From: REEP01 sp964517265
GTDB lineage: Bacteria; Pseudomonadota; Alphaproteobacteria; Rhodospirillales; Defluviicoccaceae
Direction: 5' to 3'
Length of the DNA stretch: 64,000 nucleotides
Assembly: GCA_964517265.1 (NCBI GenBank)
Contig: CAZFBS010000001.1
Span: forward strand, 62,001 to 126,000
Shown here: positions 8,588 through 16,680 of the stretch, piece by piece
Layout of the letters: every line of letters starts with the position of its first letter
Numbering within the stretch: the stretch's first letter is position 1
Notes under the pieces: model-generated
The model's input: the letters and a program-made list of their open reading frames with translations, nothing else
Databases searched by the model: none
Told to the model about the DNA's origin: nothing
Position numbers and translations under genes: made by a program

Positions 8588-9457
8588 TCAGTCGAAGTAC
8601 TGCACCCGCCGGCTCGGCGGCAGGATGCTGTTGAAGAGAATTTCCAACCGGCGGGGGTTTTCCTGCCGGCTGATGGAGGCGGCGCCCATGACGGAGATCT
8701 GGTTGAGGAGCATGTGCTCGGCCCCGTTGCGTTCGAGTTTTGCCGCGAGTGGAGCGAGCACCAGGTTCGCGAGCACGGCGCCGTAGAAGGTGGTGAGTAG
8801 GGCAACAGCCATGCTCGGCCCGATCGCGGCCGGATCGTCAAGCTGGCTGAGCATTTGGACGAGGCCGATCAGGGTGCCGATCAGTCCCATCGCAGGCGCA
8901 TATTCCGCCCCCCTGCGCAGAACGCCGACGCCGATCGCCTGCCGTTCCGCCGCAGCGTGCAGATCATGCATCATGATGGCCTCGACGTCCGCTCCGGAGA
9001 GACCATCGACCGCCAGCGATACCCCCTTGTGAAGGAAAGCATCATCGACAAGATCCGGCAGCAGCGTCTGTAGGGACAAAACACCGCGTTGGCGCGCGAT
9101 GTCGGCTAAGTGAAGCAGACGGGCTGCTGCGTCCGAGGCATCGGGCAGAGATCGCGACAACACGGTCTTGGTCAACTTGATGCTGTCGGTAACGTCGCCC
9201 AGTGAAAAGGAGACGACGACACCGCAGGCTGTCCCACCGATGACGATAAGGATGGCCGGGAGGTTGATGAAGGACCCCGGCGAGCCGCCGAGCCCGATCG
9301 CCAGCACAAGGATGACGATGCCGCAGATCAGTCCGGCCAATGCCGAGGTGCTTGTCGGCGCACCACCGGATCGCGCTCCCTTGACTGCAGCTGCTCCGCC
9401 AGACGTGGTCGCCGGAGGATCGGCTGAGCCGGCCGAGGTTGATCTGATACTAGCCAT
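8588..9457 (-). CDS. MotA/PomA-type flagellar motor stator protein
   Basis: A 289-residue MotA/TolQ/ExbB-family protein. After a disordered Ser/Ala/Gly-rich N-terminus (about 40 residues) come two transmembrane helices, a cytoplasmic region containing the torque-generating charged helix, and a second helix pair beginning at RRGAEYAPAMGLIGTLIGLVQML and continuing to the AVALLTTFYGAVLANL helix. This last motif is typical of PomA-like rather than E. coli-type MotA proteins. The ATG at 9457 is chosen because GGAG precedes it; a GTG lies one codon upstream. It sits 20 bases after fliN and 19 before flbD. The MotB/PomB partner is not in this window. Confidence 0.88.
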   Translation of the reverse strand: MASIRSTSAGSADPPATTSGGAAAVKGARSGGAPTSTSALAGLICGIVILVLAIGLGGSPGSFINLPAILIVIGGTACGVVVSFSLGDVTDSIKLTKTVLSRSLPDASDAAARLLHLADIARQRGVLSLQTLLPDLVDDAFLHKGVSLAVDGLSGADVEAIMMHDLHAAAERQAIGVGVLRRGAEYAPAMGLIGTLIGLVQMLSQLDDPAAIGPSMAVALLTTFYGAVLANLVLAPLAAKLERNGAEHMLLNQISVMGAASISRQENPRRLEILFNSILPPSRRVQYFD

Positions 9458-9477
9458 CACGTCGCTCCGGCAGGACT

Positions 9478-9843
9478 TCAGCTGCGCTCACTCTTGACGA
9501 TTTCCGTCATCGTCACGCCGAGCCGGTCGGCGACAACGACGACCTCGCCGCGCGCCACCAGCCGGTTGTTGACATAGATGTCGACGGCCTCGCCGACCCG
9601 GCGATCGAGTTCCACGACCGCACCGCGGCCAAGCTTGAGCAACTGGCTCACTTCCATCGTGGCCCTGCCCAGAACCGCCGAAATCTGCACAGGGATATCG
9701 TATGCCGCGGCGAGATCCTGAATGCCGCGGGAGCCGCCATTCAGCGGGTCCAGCGCTCTTGCGTCTGCCGACGGTGTCGACGGTGTCGGCGCGGCGTGCT
9801 CGCTGCCCAGCTCCGTCAGGTTGAGGTTTTCGTCCTGGCTCAT
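9478..9843 (-). CDS. fliN: Flagellar motor switch protein FliN
   Basis: A 121-residue FliN/SpoA protein. The first 40 residues are acidic and variable; the SpoA domain follows with DIPVQISAVLGRATMEVSQL and a closing strand pattern around NRLVARGEVVVVADRLGVTMTEI. FliN builds the lower C-ring of the motor, where it binds FliH and, with FliM, responds to CheY. It lies 19 bases after fliH. fliM is not present in the window, so the C-ring genes are split between loci. Confidence 0.95.
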   Translation of the reverse strand: MSQDENLNLTELGSEHAAPTPSTPSADARALDPLNGGSRGIQDLAAAYDIPVQISAVLGRATMEVSQLLKLGRGAVVELDRRVGEAVDIYVNNRLVARGEVVVVADRLGVTMTEIVKSERS

Positions 9844-9862
9844 GGGTTCCTCTCTCTTGGTG

Positions 9863-10642
9863 TCATACCAGCCGATGACCTTCCGCGTGCACCGATGCCG
9901 AGGCAGACGGCGCCGCAGCAGCGGGAACGTCAGAAGGGACCGCGCTTCCGTTGTCTGAAAGGGATTCGGGGTCAGGATCGAGCGGACCCAGGACTCGGGA
10001 AATGGCCCCCTCGATCTCCTGCCAGATGGCCGTGCTTTCCCTCGCTGCGCCGCCGCCGGCCCAGGTCACCCGGCAATCGCCCTCGGCAATGGTATCGTCA
10101 CCGACGGTGTGGATCTGTCCTGCGAAGCCGTGGGTCTCGGCGATGGCGGCAAGGCGTCCGCCGATTTCCGGCCGAAGCCGCTCGGACACCCGAACGGTTA
10201 GCTTCGGCTTGTCGATGATGCGGCCGAGCACGGCGTCGATGACGCCCGCAATTTCGGTATGGCCGTGGCGACGACTTGTTTCGGGAAACAATTTGCGGAC
10301 GACGGCCACTGCAAGTGCCGCGGCGTCTTTGGTGTGTTTCGCATCGGCCTCGCGAAGCGCATCAAGGGTACGGGCAACATCTTTTGCGATCTTGTCCAAG
10401 GTCTCCGCCATCCGCTGCTCGGCGATGCCGGCGGCTTCGGCGGCGCCTTGCTTGCGGCCAAAAGAAAGGGCCTCGGCCCGGACCCGATCGAGATCTTCCT
10501 GGGTGTAGATCGCGGGATCGGGTGCCGCAGGTTCCGGATCCACCTCGATCGCCGGCCCGGTGTCCATGGTTGTTGGCGCCGCTGCTGCGTCCTCGTCGGC
10601 TCCGAACTTACGATCGAACAGGTATCGAGTGACGGCCGGCAT
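9863..10642 (-). CDS. fliH: Flagellar export regulator FliH
   Basis: A 259-residue protein with an Ala/Pro/Asp-rich N-terminus, a long helix with small-residue repeats (about 70-140) and a conserved C-terminal domain beginning near DAAALAVAVVRKLFPE. This is the FliH/SctL pattern; FliH holds FliI at the C-ring and limits its ATPase activity. The start is uncertain. The ATG at 10642 follows the fliG stop and gives MPAVTRYLFDRKF, which fits the family's K/R-Y-L-F-D opening. An ATG at 10675 would overlap fliG by 17 bases and add 11 residues. Neither has a strong ribosome binding site. Confidence 0.85.
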   Translation of the reverse strand: MPAVTRYLFDRKFGADEDAAAAPTTMDTGPAIEVDPEPAAPDPAIYTQEDLDRVRAEALSFGRKQGAAEAAGIAEQRMAETLDKIAKDVARTLDALREADAKHTKDAAALAVAVVRKLFPETSRRHGHTEIAGVIDAVLGRIIDKPKLTVRVSERLRPEIGGRLAAIAETHGFAGQIHTVGDDTIAEGDCRVTWAGGGAARESTAIWQEIEGAISRVLGPLDPDPESLSDNGSAVPSDVPAAAAPSASASVHAEGHRLV

Positions 10643-10658
10643 TGGACCGCGCGCCGTG

Positions 10659-11678
10659 CTAGTAGACGAGTTCATCACGATCGCCGCTGCCGCTGACGAG
10701 GAGTTCTCCGGCGTCCGCCAGTGTCTTGACGATGCTGACGATGGCTGACTGGGCCTCATCGACGTCGCGAAGGCGAACCGGCCCCATCGCCTCCATGTCC
10801 TCGCGCAGCATCTTCGCCGCCCGTTCGGACATGTTCTTGAAAAACAGCTCTTTGACCTGATCGGAGGCTCCCTTCAGGGCAAGGCCAAGCTGGTCGCGCT
10901 CGATCCGGCGCAGCAGCTGCTGGACGCCGGCCCCGTCGATCCGGACAAGATCCTCGAACGTGAACATCAGCTGCTTGATCTTTTCCGCCGACTCGCGGTT
11001 GCGCTCTTCAAGAGCGGTCATGAACCGGTTCTCGGTGTTGCGATCGAAGTTGTTGAAGATATCCGCCATCAGCTCATGAGAATCCCGGCGGGCGGTGCGG
11101 GCGAGGTTGGTCATGAACTCGGTCCGCAGCGTGTTCTCGACGTGATCGAGAATGTCCTTCTGGACCGTCTCCATGCGCAACATGCGCATGATGACCTCCA
11201 TCGCGAACTTCTCGGGCAGGACGCCCAGGACCCGGGAGGCATGGTCCGGCTTGATCTTCGCCAGCACCACCGCCACTGTTTGCGGATATTCGTTTTTGAG
11301 GTAGTTGGCGAGCACCGTCTCGTTGACGTTGCCCAGCTTGTCCCACATCGTCCGCCCTGCCGGACCCCGGATTTCCTCCATGATCTGATTGACCCGATCG
11401 CGCTCCATTACCTTGAGCAGCAGACGTTCGGTGCTGTCGAAGCTGCCGACAAGAGAGCCCGCGGAGGAGAGTTGATCGGCAAATTCCATGAACAGGCGCT
11501 CCACGATGCTGACGTTGACGCTTCCCAGCGTCGCCATTGTCTGCGACAGATCGCGGATCTCCTCGGCGTCCATGCGCGCGAACAGCGCAGCTGCCTGTTC
11601 CTCGCCGAGCGCCAGCATGAAGGAGGCTGCCTTCTGCGGGCCGGTCAGTTGCTTATAGTCGTCCTTGACGCGGGGCAT
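10659..11678 (-). CDS. fliG: Flagellar motor switch protein FliG
   Basis: A 339-residue FliG of normal length. The N-terminal domain starts with LTGPQKAASFMLALGEEQAA, the middle domain has the EHPQ-equivalent region around EYPQTVAVVLAKIKPDHAS, and the C-terminal torque domain carries the charged helix around RIDGAGVQQLLRRIERDQL. FliG sits on the MS ring and receives torque from MotA. It begins 3 bases after the fliF stop, consistent with co-translation, and is followed by fliH at 16 bases. Confidence 0.96.
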   Translation of the reverse strand: MPRVKDDYKQLTGPQKAASFMLALGEEQAAALFARMDAEEIRDLSQTMATLGSVNVSIVERLFMEFADQLSSAGSLVGSFDSTERLLLKVMERDRVNQIMEEIRGPAGRTMWDKLGNVNETVLANYLKNEYPQTVAVVLAKIKPDHASRVLGVLPEKFAMEVIMRMLRMETVQKDILDHVENTLRTEFMTNLARTARRDSHELMADIFNNFDRNTENRFMTALEERNRESAEKIKQLMFTFEDLVRIDGAGVQQLLRRIERDQLGLALKGASDQVKELFFKNMSERAAKMLREDMEAMGPVRLRDVDEAQSAIVSIVKTLADAGELLVSGSGDRDELVY

Positions 11679-11681
11679 GGA

Positions 11682-13349
11682 TCAGGAATCCTCGCGGAGC
11701 CACTTGCGGATAATGGCGATCGCTTCTTCAGGATGATTTTCGACAAGTCCGCTGACCTGGTGGAACGCCGATGCCCGAACCCGCCCTTCAACCTGATCGA
11801 CATCAATCATCTCCTCCAGTTCCGCGGAGGCGGGGGTGCGCTCGGGCAAACCGGCCATCTTCTGCACTGGACGCGCAGTGGGTGCGGCGAGCGCAGGCGT
11901 TTCGGGTCCCCGCGTCAGCAGCGGCCCGCCGATGCCGGTCGCAGGGACCGGAATCGCCTCCAGCGCCCGCGTCAACAAGGGACGTACCACCAGCAGGATG
12001 ACCAGCAGGGCAAAGATGATCAGCACAACATACTGCGCCAGTTGCAGGAGATCAGCGCGATCGAGGCCAAGCAGCAATGCCGGCTCGTCGGGTGCGAACA
12101 TTGCGGTTGCCGCGAATGGCATGTTGATGACTTCGACGGTGTCGCCGCGTTCTGCGTTGAAGCCGGTGGCACTGCGGACCAGGGTCGCGAGCAGATCGAG
12201 TTCCTCCTGGCTGCGCGGCTGATAGGTTTCGGCTCCGTCGTCGCCGGGACCGTAGGTGCCATCGACAAGCACCGCGACCGACAGCCGGTTGACGATGCCC
12301 GCCTCGCGGACATGATTGATGATCTTCTTGGAGATCTCGTAGTTGACGGTCTCTTCGTTGCGCTGTTCCTGGGCAGATCGTCCGCTCGGGTCGGCAGGTG
12401 TGAACTCGGCATCCGGCAGATCGGTAGCGACGCTGACGGGCGGCGGGCCACTGCCGTCGGAGTTGCTGATCGCTTCTTCAACCGACTGCACCGAGCGAAC
12501 CACCTGACTTTCCGGATCGAAGATTTCTTCCTGAGTGTTAATGCGATCGAAATTCATGTCCGCATGGACTTCGGCGCGAACTTTGCCTTGGCCAACGGTC
12601 TTCTCCAGAAGGTCCTCGACCGCCTTGGCGGTGCGATTTTCGAACTCGATCCGCCGTTGCTCTGCCCGCTCGTTGACATTGGCGATCGGATCCTCGCTCT
12701 CGAAGCCGCCGGCCAGCAGGGTGCCACGGTCGTCAACCACCGAAATGCGCGCCGGCAGCAGGCCCGGTACTGCAGAGGCGACAAGGTGCTGGACCGCCTG
12801 AACCTGGTTGTGGCTGAGGCGCTTGTTGCCGTGCATCTTCAGCACGATGGACGCCGTCGGCTCCTCCCGTTGGCGGCTGAACAATTCACGTTTCGGCATT
12901 ACCAAGTGAACGCGTGCCGCCTGGACGGTGTCGATGGAGCGGATCGTGCGGGCAAGCTCGCCCTCGAGAGCACGGACCAGATTGACGTTCTGCATGAAGT
13001 TGGTGGTCCCGAGTGCCTCCGACTTGTCGAACAGCTCGTATCCGATCGAACCGCCGGATGGCAGACCCTGGTCGGCAAGCTGGACCCGGGAGGCATCCAC
13101 ATGTTCCTTGGCAACGTAGATGGCGGTTCCGTCGTCGCGCAGTTCGTAGGGAACGCCGGTGGCCTTCAGTTCCTGGACGATGCGCCCGGAGTCCTGCATG
13201 TCGAGATCGCGATACAGAAGCGCATAGTCCGGAGTCGACAGCCGGGTCAGCATCACCGCAAAGAACGCGATGACAGCCACCAGAACGCCGCCAATGATGG
13301 CGAGACGGGCAGGGCCGAGACTACGGAAAACCTGAATGACGGAGTCCAT
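11682..13349 (-). CDS. fliF: Flagellar MS-ring protein FliF
   Basis: A 555-residue FliF. One transmembrane helix near the N-terminus (residues 17-38) is followed by the YscJ-like ring-building motif domain (DYALLYRDLDMQDSGRIV onward), the second ring domain and a second transmembrane helix near residue 440. The C-terminal tail contacts FliG. The ATG at 13349 is chosen over an upstream GTG because the extra 20 residues are not FliF-like and AGGAA precedes this ATG by about 6 bases. It is the first gene of the minus-strand flagellar operon. Confidence 0.95.
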   Translation of the reverse strand: MDSVIQVFRSLGPARLAIIGGVLVAVIAFFAVMLTRLSTPDYALLYRDLDMQDSGRIVQELKATGVPYELRDDGTAIYVAKEHVDASRVQLADQGLPSGGSIGYELFDKSEALGTTNFMQNVNLVRALEGELARTIRSIDTVQAARVHLVMPKRELFSRQREEPTASIVLKMHGNKRLSHNQVQAVQHLVASAVPGLLPARISVVDDRGTLLAGGFESEDPIANVNERAEQRRIEFENRTAKAVEDLLEKTVGQGKVRAEVHADMNFDRINTQEEIFDPESQVVRSVQSVEEAISNSDGSGPPPVSVATDLPDAEFTPADPSGRSAQEQRNEETVNYEISKKIINHVREAGIVNRLSVAVLVDGTYGPGDDGAETYQPRSQEELDLLATLVRSATGFNAERGDTVEVINMPFAATAMFAPDEPALLLGLDRADLLQLAQYVVLIIFALLVILLVVRPLLTRALEAIPVPATGIGGPLLTRGPETPALAAPTARPVQKMAGLPERTPASAELEEMIDVDQVEGRVRASAFHQVSGLVENHPEEAIAIIRKWLREDS

Positions 13350-13503
13350 GGTCGTTCCTGACGAGGTCGACTTAATGCAGAGGAGCCGCCCTGCATGCTG
13401 CGTGGGCATACCCTACATGGGGGCGTATGAAGAAGAGATTAATCGCCCGGCAATTGTTGCCTATCCGCTTCCTCTAGTTTATCGGGAAATTTGGGGAAAA
13501 ACT

Positions 13504-13767
13504 CTACCGCGAGATGCCTTGGCGTGCACGCAGACCGGGCAGGCCGTGACGGTCGAACTGGTTCTGCCACGAGCGGAGTTCTTCATCGGAAAGGCGATAG
13601 CGGGCGCAGGCCTCTGCAGCCGAAATCAGACCTGCATGAACGCCCTTCACCACCAGCGCCTTGCGGCGCGCAACCCAACGGGGAGTATCGGGCGCAGGAA
13701 GATCGTCCCGTGTCAGTGCGCGCGGCGATCTTGAGCGGTTGCCTCCTCCGCCTGCGGGTGTTGCCAT
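13504..13767 (-). CDS. sciP: DUF1153 helix-turn-helix regulator SciP (CtrA inhibitor)
   Basis: An 87-residue protein with the DUF1153 signature: LPAPDTPRWVARRKALVV, then GLISAAEACARYRLSDEEL and WQNQFDRHGLPGLR at the end. In Caulobacter, SciP is a small CtrA-binding protein that represses CtrA-activated flagellar and cell-cycle promoters in G1. The start at 13767 is chosen because GGAG lies 7 bases upstream; an in-frame ATG at 13779 has no such site. It lies 154 bases upstream of fliF on the same strand, so it may be transcribed with or just before the flagellar operon. The family is essentially alphaproteobacterial. Confidence 0.88.
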   Translation of the reverse strand: MATPAGGGGNRSRSPRALTRDDLPAPDTPRWVARRKALVVKGVHAGLISAAEACARYRLSDEELRSWQNQFDRHGLPGLRARQGISR

Positions 13768-13890
13768 TCTGCTCCGCATGTCTGCTGGTGGGGCCGCCCT
13801 CGCGGCAGCCCGCGGGACCGGCCCGTGTGCTTTTGCGCGCACAACCTACCAGACCGCGCTTAACGAGCGGCTAAAGGGCCTAACGCTCTC

Positions 13891-15030
13891 TCAGCCCTCG
13901 GTCAGGAATGAGGTTTCTTCGTCTGGCCGTCCCTCGGGATTGTGGCCGAGCGGAAACAGGCGGGTGACATGACCCATCTTGCGCCCGGGCAGGATCTCGG
14001 TCTTGTCGTAGAGATGGATTGCGGTTGCCGGCCTGCGCGCCAGCTCAGGCCAAGTGTTGACCGCCTCGCCGAGCAGGTTCTCCATGATGGCGTCGGAATG
14101 GCGCACCGATGCGCCCAGCGGCCAGCCGCAGATCGCCCGGATGTGCTGCTCGAATTGGCCGACGGTACAGGCATCGGCAGTCCAGTGCCCCGAATTGTGG
14201 ACACGGGGGGCCAGCTCGTTGACATAGAGGCGCGGCGGCGGTCCTGCTTCCACAAACATCTCGACCCCCATCACGCCAACGTAGTCCAGCATCCGAACGA
14301 TCCGCTCGGCGGTAGCCGAAGCAGCCACGGACACATCGATGGCGATCCCGGCGGGCACGACGCTCCGCGCCAGGATGTGGTTTTCATGAACGTTGCGAGC
14401 CGGATCGTAGCAGACGGTGGTGCCGTCGACGCCGCGAGCAACGACGGCGGAGATCTCATGAGCAAAGCCGATATAGCGCTCCAAAATCGAGGGCGCGCCG
14501 CGCACTGCCTCCCAAGCCGCACTTGTCTGATCGGGCGAGTTGAGCACGAACTGGCCCTTGCCATCGTAGCCGAAGCGGCGCGTCTTCAGCACAGCGGGAA
14601 GCCCGATCTCCGCAACGGCGCCAGGCAGGTCGGCAGCGGTGTCAATGGGAATGAACGGAGCGGTGGAGATTCCCGCTTTGCGGAGAAACTCCTTTTCGCG
14701 CTGCCGATCCTGAGCAACCGCAAGAGCTTCCGGCGACGGGCGGACCGGAAGGATCCGATTGAGCGTCTGCGCCGTGTCATGCGGAACATTCTCGAATTCA
14801 TAAGTCACCACGTCGACTGCGGCGGCGAATGCCTCGAGAGCGGCGGGATCGGTATACGAGGCTACGGTCGCGGCAGCGGCCACGCGCAGCGCCGGCTGCT
14901 CCGCGTCCGGACACCAGATATGGACCCGAAAGCCGAGACGGGCCGCCGCAAGGCTCAGCATCCGGCCAAGTTGGCCGCCACCGAGAATGCCGATGGTACG
15001 GCCCGGGGCCAGCGGTGACGGTGGCGGCAT
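13891..15030 (-). CDS. purK: N5-carboxyaminoimidazole ribonucleotide synthase PurK
   Basis: A 379-residue ATP-grasp enzyme that converts AIR, ATP and bicarbonate to N5-CAIR in purine synthesis. The N-terminal Rossmann-like domain has TIGILGGGQLGRML, the middle contains YEFENVPHDTAQTL, and the ATP-grasp part includes LKTRRFGYDGKGQFVL and the metal-binding ELAPRVHNSGHWT motif. The ATG at 15030 begins 2 bases after the purE stop. The open frame continues upstream of this ATG inside purE, but only as an out-of-frame shadow. It is cytosolic and works directly with PurE. Confidence 0.97.
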   Translation of the reverse strand: MPPPSPLAPGRTIGILGGGQLGRMLSLAAARLGFRVHIWCPDAEQPALRVAAAATVASYTDPAALEAFAAAVDVVTYEFENVPHDTAQTLNRILPVRPSPEALAVAQDRQREKEFLRKAGISTAPFIPIDTAADLPGAVAEIGLPAVLKTRRFGYDGKGQFVLNSPDQTSAAWEAVRGAPSILERYIGFAHEISAVVARGVDGTTVCYDPARNVHENHILARSVVPAGIAIDVSVAASATAERIVRMLDYVGVMGVEMFVEAGPPPRLYVNELAPRVHNSGHWTADACTVGQFEQHIRAICGWPLGASVRHSDAIMENLLGEAVNTWPELARRPATAIHLYDKTEILPGRKMGHVTRLFPLGHNPEGRPDEETSFLTEG

Positions 15031-15032
15031 CT

Positions 15033-15527
15033 TCAATCGTCGACAGGCTGGTCGCGAACGGCAGCGGTCTGCTCTGCCCGCCATACGTCGAGCCGAGCCG
15101 CCAGCGTCGAATCGCCCAGCGCGAGGACGGCGGCGGCGAGCAGGGCGGCGTTGATCGCGCCCGAGCGACCGATCGCCAGGGTGCCGACCGGAATGCCTGC
15201 CGGCATCTGCACAATCGAAAGGAGACTGTCCTGCCCCTTCAGGGCATGGCTTTCGATCGGCACTCCGAACACCGGCAGCGGCGTCAGCGCCGCCGTCATC
15301 CCCGGCAGATGCGCCGCACCGCCGGCGCCGGCGATGATCACCTTGAGCCCGCGTCCCTTCGCTTCGCGGGCGTAGGTGAACAGGCGCTCTGGCGTCCGGT
15401 GCGCGGAGACGATCCGCACTTCCGCAGCAATGCCGAGGGCAGTGAGGGTGGCGGCAGCGTGGCACATCGTCTGCCAATCGGACTGGCTACCCATGATAAT
15501 GCCCACCTCGGCTTCGTTCTCCTTCAT
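15033..15527 (-). CDS. purE: N5-carboxyaminoimidazole ribonucleotide mutase PurE
   Basis: A 164-residue class I PurE. It opens with the substrate loop GIIMGSQSDWQTM, then VRIVSAHRTPERLF with the catalytic His, and GAGGAAHLPGMTA. The enzyme moves the carboxylate from N5 to C4 of CAIR. I choose the ATG at 15527; a GTG six codons upstream (15545) is in frame, and the GGAGG at 15538-15542 sits about 11 bases before the ATG and overlaps the GTG, so the ATG is preferred. purE and purK form a two-gene unit. Confidence 0.96.
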   Translation of the reverse strand: MKENEAEVGIIMGSQSDWQTMCHAAATLTALGIAAEVRIVSAHRTPERLFTYAREAKGRGLKVIIAGAGGAAHLPGMTAALTPLPVFGVPIESHALKGQDSLLSIVQMPAGIPVGTLAIGRSGAINAALLAAAVLALGDSTLAARLDVWRAEQTAAVRDQPVDD

Positions 15528-16005
15528 CCTTGACAGGTCCTCCACTCACTTCGGGAAGGCGGGATCATCCGCAAATGACGACTCCAGTCAAGAGTACCCC
15601 ATGCTCCGGGCCATGGCAGCACGGCAGGCAAATGCCCTCCGCCGTTATCCATCCCGTCTTGATCCGTCTCGTCTTTCTCCTGTCGGTTAGAGCGCGGGGT
15701 GCCGGCCGCGGGGTGCAGGGGTGTCGCAAACTTTGACATCCAACGCAGCACGCGGGTGCGGTGATTCGGGAACGGACCCTTCACGAAATCAATACCATAG
15801 TGCAAGGTTGAGAATCGGTTCGGCAACCTCGCCTTTTTTAGGTGTAAAGAATTGATTATATTGCCGTTCGCTCTTTAGCGGTAAACCGTTGGATTCATTC
15901 TATGGAACCAATGGCACGGGTGTTGCGTATTGAATGCCAGGCGGGAGACGAGGATGATGATGTCGCTCTCAAGGCCAACGCAGTCCGGGAAACGAGAGTG
16001 ATGAA
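15528..16005. other. Intergenic region upstream of purE
   Basis: No convincing gene. A 100-codon minus-strand frame (15524-15826) runs into the purE start but begins with TTG and has no clear family. On the plus strand AGGTTG (15805-15810) and CAACCT (15824-15829) form a 6-bp stem followed by TTTTTT, a possible plus-strand terminator of a small transcript. AT-rich sequence near 15840-15880 could serve as promoter for the small genes at 16006. Confidence 0.3.
15805..15839 (+). terminator. Possible Rho-independent terminator
   Basis: A 6-bp perfect stem (AGGTTG/CAACCT) with a 13-base loop is followed, after CGCC, by six T residues. There is no annotated plus-strand gene upstream, so if functional it would end an antisense or small RNA opposite the purE leader. 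The stem is short and may be chance. Confidence 0.3.
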
Positions 16006-16188
16006 ATGGCAACAATGGACATGTTTGGCGGCTCAGGAAAGGAACCGCAGGCTCTGGGGGATTCTGCGGTGGATGTTTACGGAGCGGCAAGGTACATGCG
16101 GTACCTTCACCGGCGGTTGGCGAAGCAAGGGTTTCTCGTCAGCCGCTTGAACGGGTCATACGAGCGATCGGGGGCCATGAAACCATGA
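16006..16188 (+). CDS. Small hypothetical protein, first of an overlapping pair
   Basis: A 60-residue protein of unknown function. The C-terminal half (ARYMRYLHRRLAKQGFLVSR) is strongly basic and likely helical; the first 25 residues are Gly- and acid-rich. Its TGA overlaps the ATG of the next gene in the form ATGA, which is the usual sign of translational coupling and the best argument that both are real. The ribosome binding site is weak (GAGAGTG about 7 bases upstream). There are no recognisable domains. It lies in an accessory stretch beside a tandem repeat. Confidence 0.45.
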   Translation: MATMDMFGGSGKEPQALGDSAVDVYGAARYMRYLHRRLAKQGFLVSRLNGSYERSGAMKP

Positions 16189-16391
16189 ATCAAGAGCTGG
16201 AAATCAATACGATCCGGTATGAATGCGCGCACCGGCGCAAACCGCGGGGGTACCGTCTGTGGTATTTCCGAATGCCTGACGGCCTTACGTTCTGCTACAC
16301 GGGAACGTACTCCGAGGCGCGTCAGGCAGCCGCGATCCATGCGCAACGGCGCTATCGCGGCGGAGAAGTTTGTATTCAACTCTGCGCCTGA
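16185..16391 (+). CDS. Small hypothetical protein, second of an overlapping pair
   Basis: A 68-residue basic protein of unknown function, coupled to the preceding gene by an ATGA overlap, with GGGGG about 10 bases before the start. It contains two Tyr/Trp/Arg-rich segments (RGYRLWYFRMPDG and FCYTGTYSEARQAAAIH) that read like a compact beta-beta-alpha fold, and cysteines at residues 14, 37, 63 and 67. Such folds occur in small DNA- or RNA-binding proteins of mobile elements, but I cannot name a family. The stop at 16391 is 66 bases before the 15-bp repeat array. Confidence 0.5.
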   Translation: MNQELEINTIRYECAHRRKPRGYRLWYFRMPDGLTFCYTGTYSEARQAAAIHAQRRYRGGEVCIQLCA

Positions 16392-16457
16392 CCGCGCAAC
16401 CGCTGCTTGCCCTCGCTGCGCCTGCGATGACGGGCGCGTAGCAACCAGGCAGCAAAC

Positions 16458-16680
16458 GGGATCACAGGCCCCGGGATCACAGGCCCCGGGATCACAGGCC
16501 CCGGGATCACAGGCCCCGGGATCACNNNNNNNNNNNNNNNNNNNNNNNNNNNNNNNNNNNNNNNNNNNNNNNNNNNNNNNNNNNNNNNNNNNNNNNNNNN
16601 NNNNNNNNNNNNNNNNNNNNNNNNNCCCCGGGATCACAGGCCCCGGGATCACAGGCCCCGGGATCACAGGCCCCGGGATC
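16458..16680. repeat. 15-bp tandem repeat (minisatellite) interrupted by an assembly gap
   Basis: Perfect copies of the 15-bp unit GGGATCACAGGCCCC run from 16458 to 16525 (four full units and eight bases) and again from 16626 to 16680 (last four bases of a unit, three full units, then GGGATC). Between them lie 100 Ns. The unit contains a CCCCGGG core. Because 15 is divisible by three and no stop occurs, all six frames stay open, which creates long spurious frames (repeats such as GSQAP or PGACD). The repeat phase on the two sides is not compatible with a true 100-base gap, so the array length is unknown. Confidence 0.97.
16526..16625. other. Assembly gap of 100 Ns
   Basis: Exactly 100 undetermined bases. 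This is the conventional placeholder for a scaffold join of unknown size. It lies inside the tandem array, which probably caused the break in assembly. Confidence 0.98.

Noticed and set aside
7216..8841. 541-codon version of flbD
   Set aside because: The first 91 residues are out-of-frame motA; the ATG at 8568 has GGAGG and the correct FlbD start.
11076..13361. 761-codon plus-strand open frame
   Set aside because: It is the antisense shadow of fliF and fliG, with Gln/His/Arg-rich composition typical of such frames in GC-rich DNA.
13455..13467. Sigma-54 promoter upstream of fliF (GGCAACAATTGCC read on the minus strand)
   Set aside because: GG and GC are 8 bases apart rather than 10; it is a palindrome but not a -24/-12 element.
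15524..15826. 100-codon minus-strand frame reaching the purE start
   Set aside because: It begins with TTG, lacks a usable ribosome binding site and overlaps the purE start in another frame. Part of it looks protein-like, so a check in relatives would be fair.
16458..16680. CRISPR array
   Set aside because: The unit is 15 bp and directly repeated with no unique spacers.
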